DNA from: Actinoplanes palleronii
GTDB lineage: Bacteria; Actinomycetota; Actinomycetes; Mycobacteriales; Micromonosporaceae
Reading direction: 5' to 3'
Length of the DNA stretch: 64,000 bases
Assembly: GCF_016862315.1 (NCBI RefSeq)
Contig: NZ_BOMS01000040.1
Span: 62,001 to 126,000 of the forward strand
The position numbers were made by a program, and so were the translations under genes. Within the stretch, counting starts at the first letter, position 1. Each line of letters opens with the position of its first letter. Below are positions 18,090 to 31,409 of the stretch, piece after piece. The notes under the pieces were generated by a model. The model worked only from the letters and a program-made list of their open reading frames with translations. It searched no databases and was not told the DNA's origin.

Positions 18090-20005
18090 GACCCCGATCC
18101 GGTCAACGCGATGTCCTTCCGAGCGCTCTCCACCGCGGCGGCGGCTTGGCGCAACAGTGTGCCCGGCTCCGCCTCGCGGCGGACAGCCGAGGTTCGTGCG
18201 GTGTAGCGGGCGGCCTCGGCGTCGAGCAGCTCGTCGACCCGGCCGACCAGCTCGGTCCGGGCCCGCTCGGCCAGCGTACGGATGGCCTGGTCACCGAAGA
18301 CCGCCTCGAGCACCTTCTGCGCGGCGACGGTGGTGCCGGCGCCGACCGCGACCTCCAGCCCGGTCGGGATGAACGCGGTCGAGGTGAAGACGGCGATCAT
18401 CACGGCCAGGCCGGCGCCGTTCACCGCGTACGCCGCGCCGCGGGCCACCGAGCGCTTGTCGCCGGCCTCCCGGCGGACCAGGTCGAGCACCCAGCGCTGC
18501 CAGTCGCGGACCAGCCGGTCGGCGACCAGCGGCAGGTCGGACGAGGCCGTCTTCAGGTCGGTGACCAGCAGCGCCTCGCCGGACGGGTGGGCCTGCCAGG
18601 ACGCGTACGCCTGCTCGGCGGCGTCGGTCGCCACCCCGCGCAGCAGCGTGACCAGCTGGGACTCCAGCGCGACCTGCAGGCTGCGGCTCGGGCCGGGCCG
18701 GCCGGTGACGGCGGCGATGAACTTGTCGCGCAGTTGCCCGACCCGGGACTCCAGGCTACGGACGAACTCGCCGGTGCCGACGAACTCCTGCCAGCGGGCC
18801 AGCACCTCACCGCGGAGCAGCCGGCCGTCCTGCAAACCGTCGCGGACCGTGCGTTTCGCGGTCCGGTAGGCCGCGTCGACCCGCTCGTCCAGCGCCTGCG
18901 CCGTCCGGGTCTGGTCCTCGGCCGCCTCGGCCAGGCCCTCCACCGCCGGGGCGAGCGCGGCGAGCGCGCCGTCCAGGGTCTGCCGGGCCACCGCGTCGCG
19001 CGCGGCCGGGTCTGCCGAGAGCTGGGCGAACCACTGCCGCATCCCCTCGATCACCGGGCCGGGCAGCATGCCGCGCTCGTCCAGCTCGGTCTCCGGCAGC
19101 ACGAACAGCGGGGCGTTGCCCAGGTTGTGCTCGGTGAGCATCTCGCCCAGGTGCGCGGAGATGTCGGCGGCGGCGTCCAGCGGCACCCGGTCCAGCACCA
19201 GGGCGATCACCGTGCCCCGCAGCTTGGCCGTCTTGAGCAGCTCCCAGGGCACCGCGTCGGCATACCGGGCCGCCGTGGTGACGAACAGCCACAGGTCGGC
19301 GGCGGCGAGCAGCTGTGCGGCCAGTTTGCGGTTGTGGTCGACCACCGAGTCGACGTCCGGCGCGTCCAGCAGGGCCAGGCCGGGGCCGATCGCCCGGGCG
19401 CCGACGACTTGCAGGGAGTTCGGATCGTCACTGCTCTTGACCGTACGAATAAGGGCCGGCAACAGGTGTGGCTGCTCGAACCAGGCAAGGTTTTCCGGGT
19501 GGGCGACGAGCACCGGCGAACGGGTGGTCGGGCGCAGCACCCCGGAGTTGGTCACCCGCTCCTGGACCAGGCTGTTGACCAGTGTCGACTTGCCCGCGCC
19601 GGTGCTGCCGCCGACCACCACGAGCAGTGGGGCGTCCAGCCGGTTCAGTTTGGGCAGCAGATAGTCGTCGAGTTGGGCGAGCAGGGCGGAGCCGACCCGC
19701 TGAGCCTCGTCGGCGGACGGGAGTACCAGTGGGTACGAGACCGTGCCGAGGGTCGTCCGCAGACGGGTCAGCGCCGCCGCGAGTCTGCCCACGGCGGCCG
19801 GTGGTTCGACCGGTGCGATGCCGCTCTCCTTGTTCGCCGGACTTGCCGGTTGAGTCGCCGTACGATCAGAAAGGTCTGTTCGCGCCTCTCCGGCGCCTGC
19901 CGCAGGCGTGGTGACCTGGTGTTTCTCACTCGATGCGGCGGGGACGGCGGATAGGGCCGACGGACCGACCGCGTCTCCGGGCGTCGTCACGGATAAAGCG
20001 TGCAC
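18086..20005 (-). CDS. Dynamin-like GTPase, first of coupled pair
   Basis: A 639-residue dynamin-family GTPase. The first 85 residues are variable and Ala/Pro/Thr-rich. The P-loop GGSTGAGKSTLVN is near residue 130, and DAPDVDS is the switch motif. The usual N/TKxD specificity motif appears degenerate (LVLDRVP). A hydrophobic stretch (about residues 525-565, GAGLAVMIAVFTSTAFIPTG) may insert in the membrane. The GTG start at 20005 has only a weak ribosome site, and a later GTG (residue 6) is possible. It is divergent from dnaK. Confidence 0.82.
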   Translation of the reverse strand: MHALSVTTPGDAVGPSALSAVPAASSEKHQVTTPAAGAGEARTDLSDRTATQPASPANKESGIAPVEPPAAVGRLAAALTRLRTTLGTVSYPLVLPSADEAQRVGSALLAQLDDYLLPKLNRLDAPLLVVVGGSTGAGKSTLVNSLVQERVTNSGVLRPTTRSPVLVAHPENLAWFEQPHLLPALIRTVKSSDDPNSLQVVGARAIGPGLALLDAPDVDSVVDHNRKLAAQLLAAADLWLFVTTAARYADAVPWELLKTAKLRGTVIALVLDRVPLDAAADISAHLGEMLTEHNLGNAPLFVLPETELDERGMLPGPVIEGMRQWFAQLSADPAARDAVARQTLDGALAALAPAVEGLAEAAEDQTRTAQALDERVDAAYRTAKRTVRDGLQDGRLLRGEVLARWQEFVGTGEFVRSLESRVGQLRDKFIAAVTGRPGPSRSLQVALESQLVTLLRGVATDAAEQAYASWQAHPSGEALLVTDLKTASSDLPLVADRLVRDWQRWVLDLVRREAGDKRSVARGAAYAVNGAGLAVMIAVFTSTAFIPTGLEVAVGAGTTVAAQKVLEAVFGDQAIRTLAERARTELVGRVDELLDAEAARYTARTSAVRREAEPGTLLRQAAAAVESARKDIALTGSGS

Positions 20006-20095
20006 GATCTATCCAGAGCGAGCAACGGGTACCGGTATGCCGTGACCGGACAGGTATGTAGGTGATTTCGCATGGTGCGGGCGTGCGACGCTCGA

Positions 20096-20115
20096 CTTGC
20101 GTCCCTTCGACTCAA
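20096..20115 (+). promoter_or_regulatory. Imperfect HAIR operator upstream of dnaK
   Basis: CTTGCGT-N7-ACTCAA matches the HspR-associated inverted repeat (CTTGAGT-N7-ACTCAAG) with one mismatch in the left arm. It lies 53 bp upstream of the perfect copy. Two HspR sites at dnaK would resemble Streptomyces, which has several. Confidence 0.6.
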
Positions 20116-20149
20116 CTTCGATTTGCCGTTTGGCAGACGCGTGGCATCA

Positions 20150-20168
20150 TTGAGTCGGTTCCACTCAA
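20150..20168 (+). promoter_or_regulatory. HAIR operator for HspR at dnaK
   Basis: TTGAGT-N7-ACTCAA is a perfect core HAIR repeat, 54 bp before the dnaK ATG. A possible promoter (TTGCCG, 16 bp, CATCAT) ends directly at its left arm, so bound HspR would block transcription. Confidence 0.88.
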
Positions 20169-20222
20169 CCCTGTACGGACTCACGCTCGTACGACACAGC
20201 CGGTAATGAAGCGAGGAACACC

Positions 20223-22078
<1,856 letters not shown>

Positions 22079-22082
<4 letters not shown>

Positions 22083-22690
22083 GTGCCACGGACGACGACA
22101 ACGACGGTCAGACGACCGAGCGGGAAGTCATCCAGGGCGAGATCGACACGACCGACGAGACTTCCCCGAAGAAGCCGGGCAAGGCGGGTGGCGCACATCG
22201 CGCCCCCGACGAGGAGGACGAGACCCCGGTGGCCGAGGACGCCAAGCCCGGTCTGGGCTCCGAGGTGGCGGCACTGCGCAACGAGCTCGACGAGCGCACC
22301 CACGACCTGCAGCGGGTGACGGCGGAGTACGCCAACTACCGCAAGCGGGTCGACCGCGACCGGAGCGTGGCATCGGAGCAGACCACCGGTGCCGTGCTGA
22401 CCGCGCTGCTGCCGGTGCTCGACGACATCGACCGGGCCCGTGAGCACGGTGACCTGGTCGGGCCGTTCGCCTCGGTGGCGGAGCAGCTCACCGCGTCGAC
22501 CGGCAAGCTCGGCCTGGTGGCGTTCGGCGAGAAGGGCGACCCGTTCGACCCGAATCGTCACGAGGCGGTCGCTCACCAGACGTCCGCGGACGTCACGGAG
22601 CCGACCTGCGTCGACGTGATGCGCCGTGGATACACGCTGGGCGAGCGGCTGCTGCGCCCGGCGATGGTCGCTGTCGCCGACCCGGAGTGA
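22079..22690 (+). CDS. grpE: Nucleotide exchange factor GrpE
   Basis: A 203-residue GrpE. The first 55 residues are acidic and disordered. A long helix (about residues 58-95, [34 protein letters not shown]) forms the dimer stalk, then the beta-wing domain with FDPNRHEAV and the C-terminal [17 protein letters not shown]. It releases ADP from DnaK. The GTG start overlaps the dnaK stop by four bases (GTGA). Confidence 0.97.
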
Positions 22691-22702
22691 GCCTGAAGTC
22701 CT

Positions 22703-22734
22703 GCCCCGCCCGCCGGTTCACCGGCGGGCGGGGC
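22703..22734 (+). other. Strong intra-operon hairpin between grpE and dnaJ
   Basis: A perfect 14-bp GC-only stem (22703-22716 with 22721-22734) has a TTCA loop, 13 nt after the grpE stop. No T-run follows (GCTACCCGTC). It is more likely an mRNA processing or stability element, or a partial attenuator, than a full terminator. Confidence 0.6.
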
Positions 22735-22763
22735 GCTACCCGTCAGTCGAGGAGGGAGGCCGG

Positions 22764-23969
22764 ATGAGCTCGAAGGACTGGCTGGAGAAGGACTTCTACG
22801 CCGTTCTCGGCGTGACCAAGTCCGCCCCCGCCGACGAGATCAAGAAGGCGTACCGGAAGCTCGCCCGCGACCTGCATCCCGACCGCAACCCGGACAACAA
22901 GGAAGCGGAAGAGAAGTTCAAGGCCGCGTCCGAGGCGTACGACGTGCTCTCGGACGACAAGAAGCGCAAAGAGTACGACGACATGCGCTCCCTGTTCAGT
23001 GCCGGGAACTTCCGTCGTGGTGCCGGCCGGCCCGGTGCCGGCGGGGGCCAGTTCGACCCGAACGACCTGTTCAACGGGTTCACCGGTGGGGCCACCGCGG
23101 GTGGCGGCGGCGCCGACCGGCGGTTCGGCGGCACCGGATTCTCCGACATCTTCAGCTCGATCTTCTCCGGTGGCGGCGCCACCGGCGGTCCGGCCGGGCG
23201 GCGTGGCCCGCAGCGGGGCCGGGACGTGGAGACCGAGGTGACGCTGGACTTCGCGCAGGCGGTGCGGGGCACCACGCTGCCGTTGAGCCTGCGTACCCCC
23301 GGGGCGTGCGACACCTGCCACGGCAACGGCGCCAAGCCCGGGACCACCCCGCGCCTGTGCCCGAAGTGCCAGGGCAGTGGCCTGATCTCCAGCAACCAGG
23401 GCTCGTTCAGCTTCTCCGAGCCGTGCCGTGACTGTCAGGGCTCGGGCAGCATCGTCGACGAGAAGTGCCCGGAGTGCCGGGGCACCGGCGGGGTCACCAA
23501 GACCCGCACGATCAACGTCCGTTTCCCGGCCGGTGTGGCCGACGGGCAGCGGATCCGGCTCAGCGGCCGTGGCGAACCGGGCGACCGGGGCGGCCCGGCC
23601 GGCGACCTGTACGTGCAGGTCAAGGTGCGTCCGGACGAGCTGTTCGGGCGCAGCGGCGACGATCTCACGCTGACCGTGCCGATCACTCTGGCCGAGGCCG
23701 TCCTCGGCGCCGACCTGCGCGTGCCCACCCTGGACAACCCGGTCACCCTGCGGGTTCCGGCGGGCACGCCGAGCGGCCGCAAGCTGCGGGCCCGGGGCAA
23801 GGGTGTGGCTCGTAAGGAAGGTCAGGCGGGCGATCTGATCGTCACCGTCGAGGTGCAGATCCCGTCCGGCGTGACCGGCGAGGCGCGCGAGGCGCTGGAG
23901 CAGTTCGCCAAGCTGACCCCGTCCGCGGGGCGGGAGCGGCTCGAAGCGCGCTTGCGTAAGACCGGATAG
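22764..23969 (+). CDS. dnaJ: Co-chaperone DnaJ (type I, full zinc finger)
   Basis: A 401-residue type I J-protein. The J domain covers residues about 10-75 with HPD at 38-40. A Gly/Phe-rich region follows. Four CxxCxGxG zinc repeats are present ([32 protein letters not shown]), then the two beta-barrel client-binding domains. It stimulates DnaK ATPase and delivers clients. The start is set by GGAGGGAGG 5 nt upstream of the ATG. Third gene of the dnaK operon, 73 bp after grpE. Confidence 0.97.
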   Translation: MSSKDWLEKDFYAVLGVTKSAPADEIKKAYRKLARDLHPDRNPDNKEAEEKFKAASEAYDVLSDDKKRKEYDDMRSLFSAGNFRRGAGRPGAGGGQFDPNDLFNGFTGGATAGGGGADRRFGGTGFSDIFSSIFSGGGATGGPAGRRGPQRGRDVETEVTLDFAQAVRGTTLPLSLRTPGACDTCHGNGAKPGTTPRLCPKCQGSGLISSNQGSFSFSEPCRDCQGSGSIVDEKCPECRGTGGVTKTRTINVRFPAGVADGQRIRLSGRGEPGDRGGPAGDLYVQVKVRPDELFGRSGDDLTLTVPITLAEAVLGADLRVPTLDNPVTLRVPAGTPSGRKLRARGKGVARKEGQAGDLIVTVEVQIPSGVTGEAREALEQFAKLTPSAGRERLEARLRKTG

Positions 23970-23989
23970 GACGTTTCCGGAGGTGGCAC

Positions 23990-24430
23990 ATGTATGAAGA
24001 GATCAGCATCTCGGTGGAACAGGCCTCCGACGCGAAGGTCCTGATCATTTCGGTGGCCGCCCGGCTGGCCGGCATGCACCCGCAGACACTGCGTCAGTAC
24101 GACCGGCTCGGCCTGGTACAACCCGGCCGGGCCGGCGGCGGTGGCCGCCGGTACAGCGAACGGGACGTGGCGCTGCTCCGCGAGGTGCAGCGGCTGAGCC
24201 AGGAGGACGGCGTCAACCTGGCCGGCATAAAACGCATCATCGGCCTCGAACAGATGGTCGGTGACCTGCAACAACGGGTCGCCGACCTGGAGCACCAGCT
24301 GGAGGACGCGTATGCGCGGATCGCCCAGCTGCAAGCGATCAGTCCGTACTCCGGGCGGGATCTGGTGCGTCAGGAGACCCACTCCACGGCGCTCGTCGTG
24401 TGGCGCCCACGCCGCTCTCCGGACAAGTGA
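23990..24430 (+). CDS. hspR: Heat-shock repressor HspR (MerR family)
   Basis: A 146-residue MerR-type regulator. The winged HTH is at about residues 18-85 (VLIISVAARLAGMHPQTLRQYDRLGL... RRYSERDVALL), followed by a coiled-coil dimer helix (VGDLQQRVADLEHQLED). HspR binds HAIR repeats with DnaK as co-repressor and represses dnaK and clpB. Both have HAIR sites here. The ATG is preceded by GGAGGTG. As the last gene of the operon it represses itself. A strong terminator follows. Confidence 0.95.
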   Translation: MYEEISISVEQASDAKVLIISVAARLAGMHPQTLRQYDRLGLVQPGRAGGGGRRYSERDVALLREVQRLSQEDGVNLAGIKRIIGLEQMVGDLQQRVADLEHQLEDAYARIAQLQAISPYSGRDLVRQETHSTALVVWRPRRSPDK

Positions 24431-24462
24431 ACGGCGGCCCCTCAGATGATGGGGCCGCCGTT
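24430..24462. terminator. Terminator of the dnaK operon
   Basis: A perfect 12-bp stem (24430-24441 with 24451-24462) has a 9-nt loop, starting at the last base of the hspR stop. It lies between convergent genes and probably works in both directions. Confidence 0.85.
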
Positions 24463-24484
24463 ACTGCTTGAAGTGACCGACTGA

Positions 24485-24925
24485 TTACCGTCGGTTGAAG
24501 AGACCGAGCCGGCGCGGGTTACGCACCAGGCCGCCCTCCATCCAGTCGTGGTGGTCGAACAACTCCGGCCGGGTCATCAGGACCCGGCAGTTGTGCGCCC
24601 AGATCTGCATCGGCTCGTCGCCGACCTCCTCGGCGCGTTCCACGAACTTCTTGAGCCGCCGCTTGCGCTGGCTGCTCGCGTTCTGCCGGACACCGTCCGC
24701 CGCGTAGATGTACATGCAGTGCTGCGCAAACCGGCGGGCCGGGCACTGCCGGTCCATCGCCAGTTCGAACAATGTCGGCCCGAGCACGTCGCCGGAGATC
24801 AGAAGATCCCAGTCCCGTGGCATCGCGCTCAGGGGTACCGCTTCGGGGTGGTAGGCCCACGATTCGATCTCGCCCGGCCGGGGATCGACCGGGTTGCCGA
24901 ACCCGATGAATGTCGCCTCTCGCAC
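24485..24925 (-). CDS. Conserved-looking hypothetical protein, 146 residues
   Basis: A soluble protein of about 146 residues with no recognised domain. It has an ordered N-terminal half (FIGFGNPVDPRPGEIESWAY), a Cys-containing middle (DRQCPARRFAQHCMYIYAAD), a basic Ser/Lys/Arg helix, and HDWMEGGLVRNPRRLGLFNRR at the end. I chose GTG 24925; TTG 24931 is an alternative. Upstream (24926-25130) is AT-richer DNA that probably carries its promoter. It converges on hspR. Function unknown. Confidence 0.68.
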   Translation of the reverse strand: MREATFIGFGNPVDPRPGEIESWAYHPEAVPLSAMPRDWDLLISGDVLGPTLFELAMDRQCPARRFAQHCMYIYAADGVRQNASSQRKRRLKKFVERAEEVGDEPMQIWAHNCRVLMTRPELFDHHDWMEGGLVRNPRRLGLFNRR

Positions 24926-25130
24926 GCTCAACGCTGGCCGCCTTATTCACCCGTTCGCCCGCGACCGAGATCACACCGTCAGTCGCAAGTGTCGAACGTC
25001 CCAACACAGAGAGTTGTCGCGGCGCAACGTTAGCGCGATCACCCGATGAACGGAAGTGTCAAGAGTTCACATTCAGATACTCGACAGTAACTTTCAGCTC
25101 GCTCGATAGTTATTCAGATCACACCGCGCG

Positions 25131-26339
25131 TCAATCGATGCTGGGCAGTGGTTTCGCGGTCGCACGCTGGGCGGCCATCCGACGGCGGATCACATTCTTG
25201 AACCAGGCGTAGTCCGGGAGCCGCGCGAGCATCGGACCGGTCACCACGGTGATCAACACGTACGCGGTGGCGAGCGGAGCGAGTTTCGGCTCGACCCCGG
25301 ACGCGACCGCGAGCCCGGCGATGACGACCGAGAACTCGCCGCGCGGGGTGAGCGCGAGCCCGGCGCGGAGCCGGCCGGGCAGCGCGATCCCGGCCCGCCG
25401 CGCGGCGAAGTACCCGGTGGCCACCTTGGTCAGCATGGTCAGCACGGCCAGGCCCAGTGCCGGCAGCAGCACCGGTGGCATGTCGGCCGGATCGGTGGAG
25501 AGCCCGAAGAACACGAAGAACACCGCCGCGAACAGGTCCCGCAGCGGCGACAGCATCTCGGTGGCGTGGTGCGCGACCGGACCGGAGAGCGCGATGCCGA
25601 CCAGGAACGCGCCGACCGCCTCGGAGACCTTGAGCTCGGCGGCCACCCCGGCCACGAACAGGGTCAGGCCGAACACACTGAGCAGCAGCGCCTCCGGATC
25701 CTTCACCGACATGAACCGGCTGATCGTGCCGCCGTACCGGATCGCCACCACCAGCACCGCGACCACCGTGACCACCGCGACGCCGAGCGTGCTGAGCCCG
25801 CCCAGCAGGCCGGCGCCGGCCAGCACCGCCGTCGCGATCGGCAGGTAGAACGCCATCGCCAGGTCCTCGATGACCAGCACCGAGAGGATCACCGGCGTCT
25901 CCCGGTTGCCCACCCGGCCCAGGTCACCGAGCACTTTGGCGATCACCCCGGAGGACGAGACCCAGGTGATCCCGGCCAGCACCAGGGCCGCCTTCACGTC
26001 CCAGCCGAGCAGCAGGGCGAACGCGGCGCCGGGCAGCGCGTTCAGCAGCATGTCGACGAGGCCGGCCGGCGCGGCCGCGCGCAGGTTGCCGACCAACTCG
26101 TCGGCGGAGTACTCCAGGCCCAGCATGACCAGGAGCAGGATCACGCCGATCTGTGCGCCGATCCCGATGAAGTCCTCGCTGGCCGAGAGCGGGATCAGCC
26201 CGCCGTGGCCGAAGGCGAGCCCGGCCAGCAGGTAGAGCGGGATCGGCGAGAGCCCGAACCGGCGGCCGACCCGTCCCAGCATGCCGAGGCCGAACAGAAG
26301 TGCGCCGATCTCGATGAGCAAGACCGTCGTCGAATGCAC
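25131..26339 (-). CDS. CPA2-family K+/H+ antiporter (KhtU-like)
   Basis: A 402-residue protein with about 12 transmembrane helices of the cation:proton antiporter 2 family (Kef/KhtU). Family features are the N-terminal LLFGLGMLGRVGRRFGLSPIPLYLLAGLAFG, GVILLLVMLGLEYS, and a long TM region with FLVGIALSGPVAHHA and FFVFFGLSTDP. It lacks the C-terminal TrkA-N domain of KefB/C. The gene just upstream supplies a separate TrkA-C subunit, 10 bp away, as in KhtT-KhtU of Bacillus subtilis, which extrudes K+ in exchange for H+. Confidence 0.88.
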   Translation of the reverse strand: MHSTTVLLIEIGALLFGLGMLGRVGRRFGLSPIPLYLLAGLAFGHGGLIPLSASEDFIGIGAQIGVILLLVMLGLEYSADELVGNLRAAAPAGLVDMLLNALPGAAFALLLGWDVKAALVLAGITWVSSSGVIAKVLGDLGRVGNRETPVILSVLVIEDLAMAFYLPIATAVLAGAGLLGGLSTLGVAVVTVVAVLVVAIRYGGTISRFMSVKDPEALLLSVFGLTLFVAGVAAELKVSEAVGAFLVGIALSGPVAHHATEMLSPLRDLFAAVFFVFFGLSTDPADMPPVLLPALGLAVLTMLTKVATGYFAARRAGIALPGRLRAGLALTPRGEFSVVIAGLAVASGVEPKLAPLATAYVLITVVTGPMLARLPDYAWFKNVIRRRMAAQRATAKPLPSID

Positions 26340-26349
26340 GTGAGAACCC

Positions 26350-26853
26350 TCAGTCGGTGTTACCGGCCAGGATGGCGGTGACGCCGTCCAGGCCGTCGCG
26401 GGTGCCGACGGCGACGACCACGTCGTTCGCCTCGAACGTGAAGGAGGGTCCGGGGGAGGGGATCACTTCGCGGTCGCGCAGCACCGCCACGATCGACGCG
26501 CTGGTGCGGGTGCGGGCCCGGGTGTCGCCGAGCTGGCGGCCGACGAACGGTGAACCGGCCGGCAGCGCGATCTGCTCGGTCAGCAGCCCGGCGGCCTGCT
26601 GACGCAGCCCGGCCAGCTGGCCCAGCATCAGCGACGCGCCGAGGACGTCGGCCAGGGCCTCCGCCTCGTCGTCGGTCAGCGGGATCGAGGCCAGGCAGGA
26701 ATCCGGGTCGTCGACGTCGTAGAGCACCAGGTCGCGGCGACCGTTGCGGTGCGAGACCACCCCGACCGTACGACCGGAGGAGGTGACCAGGTCGTGTCGA
26801 ACGCCGATACCCGGCAGCGGAGTCTGTTCCACCCGTACGCGCACGATCTCCAC
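26350..26853 (-). CDS. TrkA-C regulatory subunit of the antiporter (KhtT-like)
   Basis: A 167-residue protein. The N-terminal half contains EQTPLPGIGVRHDLVTSSGRTVGVV, the signature of KhtT-like regulatory subunits. The C-terminal half is a TrkA-C (RCK_C) domain with GSPFVGRQLGDTRARTRTSASIVAVLRD and ending in VVVAVGTRDGLD. RCK_C domains of KhtT can bind cyclic di-AMP, so the same is possible here. The GTG start was chosen by homology of the first residues; the ribosome site is weak. It probably forms an operon with the antiporter and perhaps the upstream MFS gene (35 bp). Confidence 0.85.
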   Translation of the reverse strand: MEIVRVRVEQTPLPGIGVRHDLVTSSGRTVGVVSHRNGRRDLVLYDVDDPDSCLASIPLTDDEAEALADVLGASLMLGQLAGLRQQAAGLLTEQIALPAGSPFVGRQLGDTRARTRTSASIVAVLRDREVIPSPGPSFTFEANDVVVAVGTRDGLDGVTAILAGNTD

Positions 26854-26888
26854 GTTAGCCCGTACCGGGTGATTTTCGTCGCAGCAGC

Positions 26889-28091
26889 TCAAGCCTGCTC
26901 GGCGGGTACCTCCGGGAGCGGGCTGGCGACCGTGCGGTGCGGCGGTCTGGCCACCAGCAGCAGGATCAGGCCGAGCACGGCGAGGACCAGGTTCAGCACG
27001 TAGGCGAGGCGGTAGTCGTACTGCTGGGCCAGGCCGAAGAGCGGGGCGGCCAGGATCTGCCCGATCGGGAACGTGTTGGTGAACATGGTGGTCGCGCGGC
27101 CCGGGTGCAGCGGCATCATGTCCTGCACGTACGAGATGCCCAGCCCGGAGTTCGCCGCGATGAACATGGCGTTGAGCACCTGGGCGCCGGCCAGCATCCA
27201 CACCGACTGGGCGGTCGCGGCCAGCGCCTGATAGCCGACCGCGCAGACCGCGCCGAGCAGGATCAGCCGTCGTACCGGTATCCGGGTGCTCAGCGCGCCG
27301 AAGCCGAGCATCAGCGGGATCTCCAGTGCCGCGCACAGGCCGAGGACCAGCCCGGCGTCGCCGACCGTGCCGTGCAGCTCGGTGCTGACGTAGAGCGACA
27401 TCGCCTGCACGCCGAGCACCATCGTCGTGGTGAGCAGGGTGAACCCGGCGATGATCACGTACATCGAACGGGGCGGCCGGAAGTCGTCCGGGGTGCCTGC
27501 CGGCGGCGGGGCGGGCGCCTCGATCGCGGGCAGCCAGCGCGTGGTGATCAGGGCGGCGACCAGGTAGAGCACCGCGGCGGTGCCGTAGACGTACCGGAAA
27601 TCGGCGACGTCCAGCAGCATGGCGGCCAGCGGCGGACCGCCCACCCAGGCGATCGAGAAGACCGTGCGCAGCGTGCTGATGCCCATCGCGGCCCGGGCCG
27701 GGCTCTCGCTCTGCAGCACCTGCCGGGCGTACGCGAAGGACTGCGGATACAGCGACCCGGCGATCGCGGTGGCCGTGACGGTGAGCGCGAGCAGCAGCCA
27801 GTAGTCGCGGACCACCGAGGTCAGACCGGCACCCGCGCAGCCGGCCAGGGCGGCCGCGATGAGCAGGGTGCGCCGGATCGGACGGCGGTCCGAGAACCGG
27901 CCGATCACGTGTGACATGGTCACGCCGGAGAGTGCCGCGGCGATCAGGAACACGGTGACCTGAAGCGGGCTGGCGTGCACCTCGGTGCTGAGGAACATGC
28001 CCAGGAACGGGCCGACCACCGCGGTCGCGACCCCGGAGGCGAGAAAGATGAAGCCGAGCGGGAGCAGCCGCCGCGACAGGAGGCGCGTCAC
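26889..28091 (-). CDS. MFS transporter, sugar-efflux (Set) type
   Basis: A 400-residue, 12-helix major facilitator. The loop between helices 2 and 3 is AALSGVTMSHVIGRFSDRRPIRR, matching the SetA/SetB sugar-efflux branch. A cytoplasmic Pro-rich linker separates the two six-helix halves (about residue 195-210). Set proteins export sugars or glucosides; the substrate here is unknown. It is divergent from clpB across the HspR site, so stress could affect both. Confidence 0.8.
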   Translation of the reverse strand: MTRLLSRRLLPLGFIFLASGVATAVVGPFLGMFLSTEVHASPLQVTVFLIAAALSGVTMSHVIGRFSDRRPIRRTLLIAAALAGCAGAGLTSVVRDYWLLLALTVTATAIAGSLYPQSFAYARQVLQSESPARAAMGISTLRTVFSIAWVGGPPLAAMLLDVADFRYVYGTAAVLYLVAALITTRWLPAIEAPAPPPAGTPDDFRPPRSMYVIIAGFTLLTTTMVLGVQAMSLYVSTELHGTVGDAGLVLGLCAALEIPLMLGFGALSTRIPVRRLILLGAVCAVGYQALAATAQSVWMLAGAQVLNAMFIAANSGLGISYVQDMMPLHPGRATTMFTNTFPIGQILAAPLFGLAQQYDYRLAYVLNLVLAVLGLILLLVARPPHRTVASPLPEVPAEQA

Positions 28092-28173
28092 GATCCGTAC
28101 GTTACGGCTGAACCTGGGAGAGCGCTCTCGACGGTGGTGTCCGTCACCCGGTACTTTCCCGAGCGAGTTAAAG

Positions 28174-28193
28174 TTGAGTGGATTACGCTCAAG
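28174..28193 (+). promoter_or_regulatory. HAIR operator upstream of clpB
   Basis: TTGAGT-N7-GCTCAAG is one mismatch from the HAIR consensus. It lies 43 bp before the clpB ATG, in the divergent region shared with the MFS gene. clpB is a known HspR target in Streptomyces and mycobacteria. Confidence 0.82.
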
Positions 28194-28235
28194 TCTGTTG
28201 GGTTACACCCGGTGGGAAGCCGATCAGGGGAGCTC

Positions 28236-30824
<2,589 letters not shown>

Positions 30825-30836
30825 GCCCGGAAATGC

Positions 30837-30873
30837 CGAACGGCCTCGAGGAGTGTGTCCTCGAGGCCGTTCG
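30837..30873. terminator. Terminator after clpB
   Basis: A perfect 16-bp stem (30837-30852 with 30858-30873) has a 5-nt loop, 13 bp after the clpB stop. It separates clpB from the convergent 61-residue gene. Confidence 0.87.
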
Positions 30874-30885
30874 CCTGCCTGGGTG

Positions 30886-31071
30886 TTACGAGTCCGACTG
30901 CCGGTGCCGATAGGCCTGGGTCATCAGAATGTCCGTGATGGCGTGCTCGCCGTCCGCGGACCAGATTCTGATCCCGTCGCGATGTAGTTGATACCGGACG
31001 TCGGTGAAACGGGTGCGGGTGTCGTCATGGTGAACGACGGTCAGAGTGTCGGCGTGGGGCATGGGACTCAC
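30886..31071 (-). CDS. 61-residue hypothetical protein
   Basis: A small soluble protein (MSPMPHADTLTVVHHDDTRT at the start) with alternating polar and hydrophobic residues that suggest a small beta-rich fold, and a Ser/Arg/His tail. AAGGA lies about 6 nt before the GTG start; an ATG three codons on is possible. It is bounded by a terminator, which supports an independent unit. Not recognised. Confidence 0.55.
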   Translation of the reverse strand: MSPMPHADTLTVVHHDDTRTRFTDVRYQLHRDGIRIWSADGEHAITDILMTQAYRHRQSDS

Positions 31072-31409
31072 CGGTCCTTGTCAGGTCTGGGGCGGCCGCG
31101 GTGTGGTCACGCGGCCTGCGCATTCGGAAGAGTGCCCGGAAACGGTCTGCCTCGGCCCCGGCGATCAATGAGCGGGGCGGGCGACTCGTGCGGGCAGTGG
31201 GCGTCACCGGAGGTCTCTGGTGCCTACCGGACGCCACGGCTGGAAGTCTAGGTGTTGGCGTCCAACGATGTCGCCCCTCGAACGAGCGACCCTGTGCGGG
31301 CCGCCTGAACCATCGTTGCCCGATGTTGCCACAGCGTTGCGCAGCGTGCGTGCCGGTCGCGGGACATGCCCTCCGACCGATACCGTGAATGGATCTAGAG
31401 GAGGACCCC
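31072..31409. other. Divergent intergenic region
   Basis: About 340 bp between the small minus-strand gene and the plus-strand membrane protein. I see no convincing gene. A TACCGT box at 31381-31386 could be a -10 element for the plus gene. Confidence 0.3.

Noticed and set aside
22703..22734. Full terminator between grpE and dnaJ
   Set aside because: There is no T-run after the stem, and dnaJ follows with its own strong ribosome site in a well-known operon.
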